This document shows positions 6,301-12,676 of a stretch of 18,356 nt of DNA, piece after piece. A model generated the notes under the pieces. The model saw nothing but the letters and a program-made list of their open reading frames with translations. It had not been told where the DNA came from and made no database searches. The first letter of the stretch is position 1; each line of letters opens with the position of its first letter. Source of the stretch: Rhodoferax sp. (GTDB taxonomy: Bacteria > Pseudomonadota > Gammaproteobacteria > Burkholderiales > Burkholderiaceae); NCBI GenBank assembly GCA_028292075.1, contig JAQGNA010000066.1, positions 1 to 18,356 on the forward strand, in the 5' to 3' direction. The translations under genes were made by a program, and so were the position numbers.

Positions 6301-7651
6301 TGGCCGGGTGGAGGACGAGCGCTGGCACCGCCGCAAGGACGGCAGCCTGTTCTATTGCAGCGGCGTGACCACCCGCATGGACTACGATGGCGACCTCGGC
6401 TTCGCGAAGTTCGCCCGCGACATGACGGAGAACAAGCGGATGGCCGTCGCACAGGAACAGTTGCTGGACGAAGAACAGAAAGTACGGCAGCAGGTGCAGG
6501 CCGCCAGCAGCCTGAAGGACGAGTTTCTGGCCGTCATGTCGCACGAGCTGAAGCATCCGCTGAACCTGATCTACGTGAACGCCGAGCTGCTCATGCGGCT
6601 GCCCGAAGCGCGGCAGCTGGGCGCCGTGACGCGGGCCGGTGCGGCGATCCGGCGGGCGGCGGACAGCCAGTCGAAGATCATCGACGACCTGCTCGACCTG
6701 TCTCGGGTGCGCACCGGCAAGATGGCGCTGCACACCGCCGATCTGGCGCTGAACGACCCGGTGATGTCCATCGTGGAGGCGGCCCGGTCCGATGCCGAGG
6801 CACGCGGCGTGGCCCTGGCGCTGGAGGGCGTCGACCAACCGTTGACCGTGCTGGCGGACCGCGTTCGCATCGAGCAGGTGGTGTGGAATCTGCTCAGCAA
6901 CGCCATCAAGTTCACGCCGTTCGGCGGACGCGTCGACGTGGCGCTCAGGCCCGACCCCAACGGGCATCATGCCTGCCTGACGGTGCAGGACACGGGACGC
7001 GGAATCGACCCGGTGTTCCTGCCGCAGATCTTCGAGATGTTCAGCCAGGAAGGGCTTGCCAGCGGCCCCGGCGGCCGTGGGCTCGGCATCGGCCTGGCAC
7101 TGGTTCGCGAGCTCGTGGCGGCTCACGGCGGCGAGGTCGCCGCGGAATCGAAAGGCCTCGGCCACGGTGCCTGCTTTACCGTTCGCCTGCCCCTGATAGG
7201 CACCGCGCCACAGGGGTCGGGATGGCCCGCGACCGCCGGAGCGCCAAGCCCGCTGCTGGAGACGCGCGTGCTCCTGGTCGACGATTCACCGGAAACTCTG
7301 GAACTCTTCGCCGAGTTGCTGCAGCTCGAGGGCGCCAGAGTGCACAGTGTAGGCAGCGGCGTGGAGGCGCTGGAGGCGCTCCGCAGCGGGCCGTTCGATC
7401 TTCTGATCTCCGACCTCGGCATGCCCGACATGACCGGCTACGAACTGCTGACGGCGCTGCGAGAGTCCACTTCGCCCAACCGGGCGGTGTTTGCCATTGC
7501 CCTGAGCGGGTACAGCCGCGAGGCCGACATCGACAAGGCAATGCGCGCGGGCTTTCAGCTTCACCTTTCAAAACCGACGTCTGTCGACGACGTCAAGCGC
7601 GCCTTGCAGGCCGCACCCGACTGGCGCACCCGTTCCTCGACCACGCCCTGA
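3371..7651 (+). CDS. CheB-CheR-PAS hybrid sensor histidine kinase with receiver
   Basis: A 1426-residue cytoplasmic signalling protein (numbering from ATG 3371) without membrane segments. CheB methylesterase domain about 60-250 with the catalytic triad S67 (GSSAGG), H94 (MHLSP) and D187 (GTGSDG); CheR methyltransferase about 277-545 with the SAM motif GCATGEEA at 378-385; a coiled coil of seven-residue EEL repeats about 728-785; two PAS domains about 790-897 and 905-1023; HisKA with phospho-acceptor H1058 (MSHELKHPL); HATPase about 1160-1275 with N, G1 and G2 boxes (NLLSNAIKFTP, DTGRGI, GRGLGIGLALV); receiver about 1299-1414 with D1304/D1305, phospho-acceptor D1348 and K1401. All key residues are intact. 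The start is uncertain: the frame is open to a TTG at 3254, the residues before 60 are not conserved, and no candidate has a strong Shine-Dalgarno. The signal sensed is unknown. Confidence 0.93.
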   Translation: MVKGTVKGGRRYTAANFSSRQPERPRASNQPDFSVPSPPPPAPESHVESRGLRPSTLDFPVVGMGSSAGGLAAMQTFFGQMAPESGMAFVVIMHLSPLHESNAAEILQRTTRMPVVQVHDQVAIQRDHVYIIPPNSNLAMDDGHLHVTAADRAAGAPPVAIDLFFRTLADVHGDRSVCIVLSGTGSDGAVGLTRVKEVGGITMAQSPEDAEHAGMPRAAIATGMVDIVLPVAQMPQRLGDLWRNVQQIRMPPVVRAGQSGQDDEEPSPASQRIETALADVMTLLRLHTRHDFRHYKRATVLRRIERRLQVNGVSDLAQYRDFINDNPGETALLLQDLLISVTNFFRDPEAFSALERDVIPTLFRDRRSDAPVRVWVAGCATGEEAYSLAILLREEADRTVNAPDFQIFATDIDERAIATARAGIYPAAIAADLTPSRLRQFFVKEGDGYRVVKAVREKVLFAAHNVLRDPPFSRLDLVCCRNLLIYLERRAQGGILDMFRFALRHDGLLFLGVSESADASREAFSAVDKKHRIFRATPGNVSARGLPTLTTTAAERHRAPAAAAPVERRTSSNADIHRRSLEQLLPPSVLIDARLNILHLSDGAGRFMEHAGGVPSHNLLSNVSPELRLELRTALYAAAQSHASVDVRNVRIERGGQAREVHLSVRPFKSEDGTELALVVFEELPVTAIIEDALPPDEATRNVMAQLEQENRQIKEHLQETVERSEASTEELKASNEELQAINEELRSATEELETSKEELQSTNEELTTVNYELKMKVEETGLINDDLHNLIATTDIATIFVDRGLQIKRFTPQAAMLFNLIATDIGRPLLDITHKLDYPTLGADAQMAFEVLRPVERSVRATDGRHFLARFLPYRTGEDKIIGAVLNFVDVTALHAAEEKVRQNEKRLRLAAEATRDFAIITLDDTGLVTGWNAGATRLFQWTEGEILGQPVSTIFTEEDVAGGVHISGMRTAREFGRVEDERWHRRKDGSLFYCSGVTTRMDYDGDLGFAKFARDMTENKRMAVAQEQLLDEEQKVRQQVQAASSLKDEFLAVMSHELKHPLNLIYVNAELLMRLPEARQLGAVTRAGAAIRRAADSQSKIIDDLLDLSRVRTGKMALHTADLALNDPVMSIVEAARSDAEARGVALALEGVDQPLTVLADRVRIEQVVWNLLSNAIKFTPFGGRVDVALRPDPNGHHACLTVQDTGRGIDPVFLPQIFEMFSQEGLASGPGGRGLGIGLALVRELVAAHGGEVAAESKGLGHGACFTVRLPLIGTAPQGSGWPATAGAPSPLLETRVLLVDDSPETLELFAELLQLEGARVHSVGSGVEALEALRSGPFDLLISDLGMPDMTGYELLTALRESTSPNRAVFAIALSGYSREADIDKAMRAGFQLHLSKPTSVDDVKRALQAAPDWRTRSSTTP

Positions 7652-7700
7652 GGCGGGCCGAGCGTTGGTCTCGGGCGGGCCTGGTGCAGCCCGCTGTGGG

Positions 7701-7919
7701 TCAGCGCGTCTGGGCGCTCTGATGGGTGCGCACGACGCCCTCGCCCTTGCGGGTGAGCAGCAGCACCGTCGCGAACGGCCGTGGGGCGCCAACGGGCGAC
7801 ATCACTGCCAGCACATGCCCGCTGGCCTCGAGCAGGCGCACCAGGTCCACATCCGTTTGTTTTTCGAACCGGGCTGGCAGTGGTTGTTTGGCCAAGGCAC
7901 TCAGAAAGTCGCTACACAC
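7701..7919 (-). CDS. Small conserved-looking protein, 72 residues, unknown
   Basis: The GTG at 7919 is chosen as start because GGAG lies six bases before it; the frame extends to a TTG at 7955 without a ribosome site. The product begins MCSDFLSALAKQPLPARF and contains an acidic-helical segment DVDLVRLLEASGHVLAVMSP followed by PRPFATVLLLTRKGEGVV, suggesting a small mixed alpha/beta fold. It has no signal peptide and no recognised domain. It is convergent with the hybrid kinase gene upstream and divergent from the PEP-CTERM gene. Moderate confidence that it is real. Confidence 0.5.
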   Translation of the reverse strand: MCSDFLSALAKQPLPARFEKQTDVDLVRLLEASGHVLAVMSPVGAPRPFATVLLLTRKGEGVVRTHQSAQTR

Positions 7920-8081
7920 TAGCTTCTCCGTTTTTTCGGTAAGGAAATGCGGCAATCGGTGTTCCCGGTAGAGTATTTGGCAGGCTCCACGGCGCTTTTG
8001 TGTCGGAAAAATTGACGTTTGGATACTCCAGTCGCGGTGAAAAAAGCCTGAAACCTTTGATTTTCCTCAAGATTTTTAACC

Positions 8082-8097
8082 TGGCCCGCAGCTTGCT
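8082..8097 (+). promoter_or_regulatory. Sigma-54 (-24/-12) promoter of the PEP-CTERM gene
   Basis: TGGCCCG-CAGC-TTGCT matches the sigma-54 consensus TGGCACG-N4-TTGCW at every position but one. The invariant GG (8083-8084) and GC (8095-8096) are separated by exactly 10 bp, so transcription should begin near 8108, leaving a leader of about 34 bases before the ATG at 8142. No clear sigma-70 promoter competes. Activation would need an enhancer-binding protein; the AT-rich stretch upstream (about 7990-8080) could host its sites. Confidence 0.8.
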
Positions 8098-8141
8098 TAA
8101 TGTGACGCAGTGGTTAGTAAATTGAAACAATAGAGGTCAAC

Positions 8142-8924
8142 ATGAACAAAGCAATCTTGAGCGCGGTCATTGCCGCAGTCGCCGTAGCCGCATCCTTCTC
8201 GGCCCAGGCCGTGACGGTGAGCTACGACTCCACCAACACCAACGTGGCTGGCGGCGACTTCTCCGGCAAAACCAGCTACCTGCTGCCTGCCAGCAACGTT
8301 GCCAACAACACGACGCTGTTCGTCGAGACCTTCGGTGCCCGCAACGGCGGTGCCAATACACAGGGTTGCGGCCTCGACAGCCCGTCCTCCCTGGTCAGCC
8401 TGACCGGTGGGACCTATGACTTCCGCATCGGCAGCATTCAAAACGTGGCCGCCGCACCTTCCGGCGATGCCGGCTGCTATGCCTACGGCCCCACCGCCGG
8501 CGGTAAGCTGCCTGACGTGGTCAAGGTCGACTACACGAACCTGCTGACCTTTGCCAAGGCCACGAGCCTGAACTACCTGGGCCTGTACTACGGTTCGATC
8601 GACACGTACAACAGCCTGACGTTCTACAACGCCGCCGGCGGCGTCATCACCACCGTGACCGGCCAAAGCCTGATCAACCAGTTCAACGGCACCTCCGGCG
8701 ACCAGCAAGCCACCTCGTCGAACATCTACGTGAACCTGTTCTTCTCGCCAGCCGAGCAGTTCACCAGCTTCTCGTTCACCACCACTCAAGTGGCTTTCGA
8801 GATGGACAACCTGGTGGTCGGCGTGAACGTGCCAAGCCGCGTGCCAGAGCCAGCTTCGATCGCCCTGCTGGGCCTGGGCCTGGCCGCACTCGGCGTGACC
8901 CGCCGCCGCAAGTCGAAGGTCTGA
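8142..8924 (+). CDS. PEP-CTERM exosortase-dependent surface/exported protein
   Basis: 260-residue exported protein. A signal peptide occupies about 1-23 (charged start MNK, Ala/Val-rich core, cut after AQA). The body is rich in Asn, Thr, Ser and Gly, typical of exopolysaccharide-associated proteins, and contains an LYYGSIDTYNSLTFYN stretch and an AFEMDNLVVG motif near the C-terminus that recall a recurrent family of exosortase-dependent surface proteins. The sorting signal is complete: VPEPAS (234-239), a hydrophobic helix (ALLGLGLAALGV) and the RRRK basic end. An exosortase would cut at PEP during export; none is encoded in the window. The ATG at 8142 follows AGAGG. Expression probably depends on sigma-54 (promoter at 8082), and a terminator follows at 8971. 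Confidence 0.93.
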   Translation: MNKAILSAVIAAVAVAASFSAQAVTVSYDSTNTNVAGGDFSGKTSYLLPASNVANNTTLFVETFGARNGGANTQGCGLDSPSSLVSLTGGTYDFRIGSIQNVAAAPSGDAGCYAYGPTAGGKLPDVVKVDYTNLLTFAKATSLNYLGLYYGSIDTYNSLTFYNAAGGVITTVTGQSLINQFNGTSGDQQATSSNIYVNLFFSPAEQFTSFSFTTTQVAFEMDNLVVGVNVPSRVPEPASIALLGLGLAALGVTRRRKSKV

Positions 8925-8970
8925 GCCTTCTGAAGCCCGCCACCTCACGGTGGCAGGTCATCGACCGATG

Positions 8971-9003
8971 AACCAGCATGGCGCGAGCCCTGCGGGTTTT
9001 TTA
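8971..9003 (+). terminator. Rho-independent terminator of the PEP-CTERM gene
   Basis: An imperfect hairpin 8971-8998 (AACC/GGTT, GCA/TGC and GGC/GCC pairs with two mismatches and loop GCGA) merges into the T-run at 8997-9002. A smaller hairpin GCCACC-TCAC-GGTGGC lies just before (8939-8954). The position between two convergent genes fits termination of the PEP-CTERM transcript. Confidence 0.7.
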
Positions 9004-9028
9004 ATGAGGTCGCGACCGATCCGGCAGC

Positions 9029-10000
9029 CTATTCCGCCTTGATGTTGGCGCTCTTGGCGAGCTGGGTGTAGCGCGCCGCATCGGCCTTGATCAGCTGCGC
9101 CAGATCCTTGCCGCTGCCCTTGAAGGGTTCAACCCCGGCATTCGACAGGTTCGACACCACGCCAGGGTCGGCCAATATTTTCGACACATCGGCGAACAGC
9201 TTGCTCACCACTTCGGGCGGCAGCTTGGCCGGGCCCATCAGCGCGTACCAGATCGAGAAGTCGAAGGGCTTCAGGCCCTGCTCCTCGAAGGTGGCGGCGT
9301 CGGGCATCAGGCTGTAGCGGTGGCTGGTCGACACGCCCACCACCTTCAGCCGGCCGTTCTTGGCATACGGCGCCACCAGGTTGGCGCTGACGATGGCCAG
9401 CGGGATCTGGCCGCCCAGCACGTCGGTCACGGCGGGTGCGCAGCCCTTGTAGCCGGCATGCGCGGCGGCCACGCCGGTCTTCTGCTTGATCAGTTCCATG
9501 ACGAAGTGCTGCGGCGTGCCGATGCCGCAGGAGCCGTAGGTGAGGCCATCGGGCTTCGCCTGCGCCGCGGCTACCAGTTCCTTCACATTGCCCACATTGA
9601 CCGAAGGATGGGCCGCCAGAGCGATCGGCGTGACGCCCAGCAGCATGATCGGCGTGAGGTCCTTGTCGGGGTCGTAGGGCAGCTTGCCCATGACGCCGAG
9701 GTTGGTCACCATGGTGCTGTTCTGCAGCAGCAGGGTATAGCCGTCGGCGGGGGCGCGCACGACCTCCTGGCTGCCGATGTTGCCCGAGGCGCCGGCCTTG
9801 TTGTCCACCACCACGCCCTGGCCCCAGACCTGCTGCAGGCCCGCGCCGATCTGGCGCGCCAGAATGTCGGAGCCGCCGCCGGTCGCGTAGGGCACGACGA
9901 TGCGCACCGAGCGGCTGGGGTAGGTGTCGGCTTGCGCGGCGGCGCAGAGCGCGAGCGCAGCGGCAGCGCTGGCGCTGGCGAACTTGGTCTTGAATCGCAT
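9029..10000 (-). CDS. Bug-family (TctC) periplasmic tricarboxylate-type binding protein
   Basis: 323-residue solute-binding protein of the Bug/TctC family, which captures carboxylated or aromatic-acid solutes in the periplasm. Signal peptide about 1-24 (cut after AQA). Family marks include YPSRSVRIVVPYATGGGSD (27-45), the VDNKAGASGNIG segment, the YGSCGIGTPQH loop and DVLGGQIPLAI. It is downstream of the class II aldolase gene with a 64-bp gap, so the two are likely one operon. The TctA/TctB membrane subunits are not nearby, as usual for the many orphan Bug proteins of Comamonadaceae and Bordetella. The ligand cannot be read from the sequence, but the neighbour suggests a hydroxylated or aromatic acid. 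The start at 10000 follows a GAGAGA stretch. Confidence 0.93.
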   Translation of the reverse strand: MRFKTKFASASAAAALALCAAAQADTYPSRSVRIVVPYATGGGSDILARQIGAGLQQVWGQGVVVDNKAGASGNIGSQEVVRAPADGYTLLLQNSTMVTNLGVMGKLPYDPDKDLTPIMLLGVTPIALAAHPSVNVGNVKELVAAAQAKPDGLTYGSCGIGTPQHFVMELIKQKTGVAAAHAGYKGCAPAVTDVLGGQIPLAIVSANLVAPYAKNGRLKVVGVSTSHRYSLMPDAATFEEQGLKPFDFSIWYALMGPAKLPPEVVSKLFADVSKILADPGVVSNLSNAGVEPFKGSGKDLAQLIKADAARYTQLAKSANIKAE

Positions 10001-10064
10001 GGTGTGTCTCTCTTCGTCGTTGCGGGTGAATGTGCAGTGGTGTGGCGGCTGTGAAACGGGCGGT

Positions 10065-10790
10065 TCAGCGGTCGAGGTCGATCTCGCCCAGGCGCTTGAC
10101 CCAGAGGTTCCATGAGCGCGGGATCTGGCCGTCGTTCATGTCGGACGACAGCTGCGCCTCTTCGGCATTGAGGAAGCTGATCTCTCCCAGGCCGTGTGCC
10201 GCCAGTTGCAGCTTGGCGTTGACTTCGGCATAGATGGCGCGGTAGACAGCCTGCTCGAGCGAGGTGCCCACCACGGTGGAGCCGTGGCCGCGCATCAGGA
10301 CGCAGTTGTGCCGGCCCAGCGACCTTGCCAGTGCCTCGCCAAGGTACGAACTGCGGATCAGCATGTCGGTGTTGCCGCCAGCCTCGCGAATCTCGAAGTG
10401 CGCGGAGCCCTCGCCCAGGAAGCCCGACATGTGGAACACCGGCTTCAACGCATTCTTCGTGATGGCGAACGGGATCACGCTCTGCGAGTGGCTGTGCACC
10501 ACCGCCATCACGTCGGGCCGTGCGCGGTAGATCTCACCGTGGATGAATCGCTCCAGGTAGGGCCGTTCGTTGGTGTCGGAGACGGCGTTGCCGTCGTAGT
10601 CGTAGCAGACGATGTCCTGGCGCCGCACCATGCCCGGGGCGCGGTTGCACGACAGCAGGTAGACGCCCGGCTCGGTGTCGTGGCGCACGCTGGCATGCCC
10701 CAGTCCGTCGACGATGTTCTGGTCGTAGAGGATGCGGTTGGCGTAGACCAGGCGGTCGACGAGTTCGGGGGAAGGGGGCTTGATGGGCAT
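10065..10790 (-). CDS. Class II aldolase/adducin-family protein, possible decarboxylase
   Basis: 241-residue cytoplasmic zinc enzyme of the class II aldolase fold. Zinc ligands are visible as H99 and H101 (VVHSHS) and H169 (MRGHG), with the general acid/base Glu at E80 (ERFIH) as in fuculose-phosphate aldolase; the N-terminal GHASVRH motif (31-37) is also typical. The ATG at 10790 follows AAGGAG with 9-base spacing; the longer open frame is unsupported. Members act on sugar phosphates, but a branch works on aromatic acids, such as 3,4-dihydroxyphthalate 2-decarboxylase (PhtC type). Linkage to a Bug binding protein and a nearby phthalate locus favours the aromatic-acid branch, as an inference only. 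A LysR-type regulator gene is divergent upstream. Confidence 0.88.
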   Translation of the reverse strand: MPIKPPSPELVDRLVYANRILYDQNIVDGLGHASVRHDTEPGVYLLSCNRAPGMVRRQDIVCYDYDGNAVSDTNERPYLERFIHGEIYRARPDVMAVVHSHSQSVIPFAITKNALKPVFHMSGFLGEGSAHFEIREAGGNTDMLIRSSYLGEALARSLGRHNCVLMRGHGSTVVGTSLEQAVYRAIYAEVNAKLQLAAHGLGEISFLNAEEAQLSSDMNDGQIPRSWNLWVKRLGEIDLDR

Positions 10791-11041
10791 GGGGGGAATC
10801 TCCTTCTTTGCAGGGTGTGCGGTCGCGTGGCGTGGTGAGGTATGGCGTGATGGGGTGCCGGGTGCAAGTCGCGTGGCCGGGACGCCGGTGTCCATCGAGT
10901 GGGCCATGCTGCGGCTCGTGGCCGACGCAGACACACCACCGTTACGCTGCAGGTGTCGTGCGGTGCAAGGCGAAGCGCTGGCCATCCCTCCGTCCATGCG
11001 CCATTCTTGGCGGCCGCCTTTATGTTGGCAAGCGCACCCGG

Positions 11042-11056
11042 CCATAATCTCTATGG
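11042..11056. promoter_or_regulatory. Dyad upstream of the LysR-type gene, candidate operator
   Basis: CCATA-ATCTC-TATGG is a perfect 5-bp dyad with a 5-base centre, 27 bp before the LysR-type start and within the 290-bp divergent spacer shared with the class II aldolase gene. This is where LysR proteins usually bind to control both themselves and the divergent operon. The arm spacing does not give the classical T-N11-A, so the assignment is tentative. Apart from this dyad I see no strong promoter in 10791-11083. Confidence 0.35.
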
Positions 11057-11083
11057 CAATAACCAATACTGAGACAAGTGGAC

Positions 11084-12049
11084 ATGGCGAAGCTCGACCT
11101 CGACTGGCTCATGGTGTTCGACGAAGTGTTCAAGACGGCCAGCGTCTCGAAGGCGGCCGAGCGGCTCGGCATGCCACAGGCAGCGGCCAGCGCGGCGTTG
11201 ATCCGGCTGCGCACGCATTTTGGCGACCAGCTCTTCAGTCGCACCGCGCGCGGCATGCTGCCCACGCCGTATGCGGAGGCGATCCAGCCGTCGCTGCGTG
11301 CGGTGCTCGCGCACCTCGATCAGGCCCGCGCCAGCCGCAACGCCTTCGTGCCCCGCGAGGCCCGGCGCGTCTTTCGCATCGGCATGACCGACATCAGCGA
11401 GGTCGTGCTGCTGCCCACGCTGCTCAACCACTTGCGCCGGGTTGCGCCGCTGGTGCAGGTGGAGATCGAGAAAATCTCCACCGACAGCGCGCGCCGCCTG
11501 CAGGAGGGCGGCGTCGACCTGGCAGTGGGTTTCATGCCGCAGCTCGACGCCGGGTTCTACCAGCAGGTGCTGTTTGCGCAGAACTTCGTCTGCCTGGCCG
11601 CGCGCGACCACCCGCGCATTCGTGCACGGCTCGGCAAGGCGGCCTTTGCGCGCGAGAGCCATGTGCTGGTGAGTGCATCCGGCACCGGCCATGCCATCGT
11701 CGACAGGCTGCTGGAGCGGGCCGGCGTGGTGAGGCCTGTGGCGCTGCGGGTGCCCAGCTTCCTGGGCGTGGCCCGCATCGTGGCCGAGACCGAACTCATC
11801 GCCACCGTGCCACTGCGCTATGGCGAACTCATGGCCACGCGCGAGGCCATCCGCATGTTGCCGGTGCCGCACGCGCTGCCGCACTACAACGTGAAGCAGC
11901 ACTGGCATGAACGCTTCCACAGCGACCCTGGAAATATCTGGCTGCGCCGCACCATCGCCGAGTTGCTGGGGGACGCGAAGCATGCCGGTGCGGCGGTCGA
12001 GATGCCTCCGGGCGAGGGCGCAATCCTCGCGCTCGACGAAGGCGCCTGA
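11084..12049 (+). CDS. LysR-type transcriptional regulator
   Basis: 321-residue DNA-binding regulator (numbered from ATG 11084; an in-frame GTG at 11078 is the alternative, and neither has a strong Shine-Dalgarno). The N-terminal winged helix-turn-helix (about 4-64) shows the family pattern LDWLMVFDEVFKTASVSKAA, ERLGMPQAAASAALIRLR and QLFSRTARGMLPTPYA. An effector-binding periplasmic-protein-like domain follows (about 88-300), opening with RRVFRIGMTDISEVVLLPTL. It is transcribed divergently from the class II aldolase-Bug operon, the classical layout for a LysR regulator and its target, with the substrate or a product as probable co-inducer. It ends three bases before the stop of the convergent marR-type gene. 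Confidence 0.93.
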   Translation: MAKLDLDWLMVFDEVFKTASVSKAAERLGMPQAAASAALIRLRTHFGDQLFSRTARGMLPTPYAEAIQPSLRAVLAHLDQARASRNAFVPREARRVFRIGMTDISEVVLLPTLLNHLRRVAPLVQVEIEKISTDSARRLQEGGVDLAVGFMPQLDAGFYQQVLFAQNFVCLAARDHPRIRARLGKAAFARESHVLVSASGTGHAIVDRLLERAGVVRPVALRVPSFLGVARIVAETELIATVPLRYGELMATREAIRMLPVPHALPHYNVKQHWHERFHSDPGNIWLRRTIAELLGDAKHAGAAVEMPPGEGAILALDEGA

Positions 12050-12052
12050 GCG

Positions 12053-12676
12053 TCAGCCGTGGTGGGGCAGGTTCGGATCGGCCTTCTTGCGTGCCGGCCT
12101 TGCCGCCGTGACGCTGCTGGCCGACCGCACCCGCCCGGCGACTTTGGGCGCTGCCGCCGCTGCCCGCTGCGATGCGACCATGCGCTCGGCCGCGGCATCC
12201 TGCAGCAGTTCGTCCCGCGCCAGGTTTTCGATCATGGCCAGCAGGACGCGGCGGGTGGTGCGCACTTCGGCTGGCGAGATGCCGTTCACGCTGACATGGT
12301 TGGTCTCTTCGGCCAGCGGCACCAGCTTTTCCTTCAGGGCGCGTCCCTGGTCGGTCAGGTGCACGTACATGTTCTTCTTGTTGGTGGGCAGCTGGCGGCG
12401 CTCGATGTAGCCGTTGGCTTCCATCGCCTTCATCGCGGCGAAGGTGGTGGGCTCCATCACGCCGGCCCGCTCGCTGAGTTCCTTCTGTGTCAGGCCGTCG
12501 GCCTCCCAGAGGATGCGCAGGAAGGTCCATTGGCCAAACGGCACGCCGTGGCTCGCGAGCCGCACTTGCAGCGCCTTGTGGAACGCCCGCGAGGCATCGC
12601 GCACCAGGTGGGCGAGCCGGTCATTGGGCACGGCCTCGCGCCAGTGGCGAATGATCGATTGGGTGTCATTTTTCAT
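12053..12676 (-). CDS. MarR-family transcriptional regulator of the phthalate cluster
   Basis: 207-residue MarR-type winged helix regulator. The core (about 20-150) includes the dimerisation helix [17 protein letters not shown], the [19 protein letters not shown] segment, the recognition helix region [19 protein letters not shown] and the wing [21 protein letters not shown] basic Ala/Arg/Lys tail of about 40 residues (168-207) is longer than in most MarR proteins. Its ATG overlaps the ophB stop as ATGA, so it is translated with ophB and is the last gene of the ophA1-ophB-marR operon. MarR regulators of aromatic catabolism usually repress and release on binding the substrate or its CoA ester; the dyads at 14939 and 14964 are the natural operators. 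No symbol is assigned. Confidence 0.9.
   Translation of the reverse strand: MKNDTQSIIRHWREAVPNDRLAHLVRDASRAFHKALQVRLASHGVPFGQWTFLRILWEADGLTQKELSERAGVMEPTTFAAMKAMEANGYIERRQLPTNKKNMYVHLTDQGRALKEKLVPLAEETNHVSVNGISPAEVRTTRRVLLAMIENLARDELLQDAAAERMVASQRAAAAAPKVAGRVRSASSVTAARPARKKADPNLPHHG

Noticed and set aside
5543..7165. 540-codon minus-strand frame inside the hybrid kinase, and the 508-codon plus-strand frame at 6196-7722
   Set aside because: Both are alternate-frame shadows of the kinase gene, whose domains and catalytic residues are continuous through this region.
7971..8028. GAGTAT and ATACTC inverted pair as an enhancer site for the sigma-54 promoter
   Set aside because: The arms are only 6 bp and more than 40 bp apart, which is easily chance; no second copy was seen.
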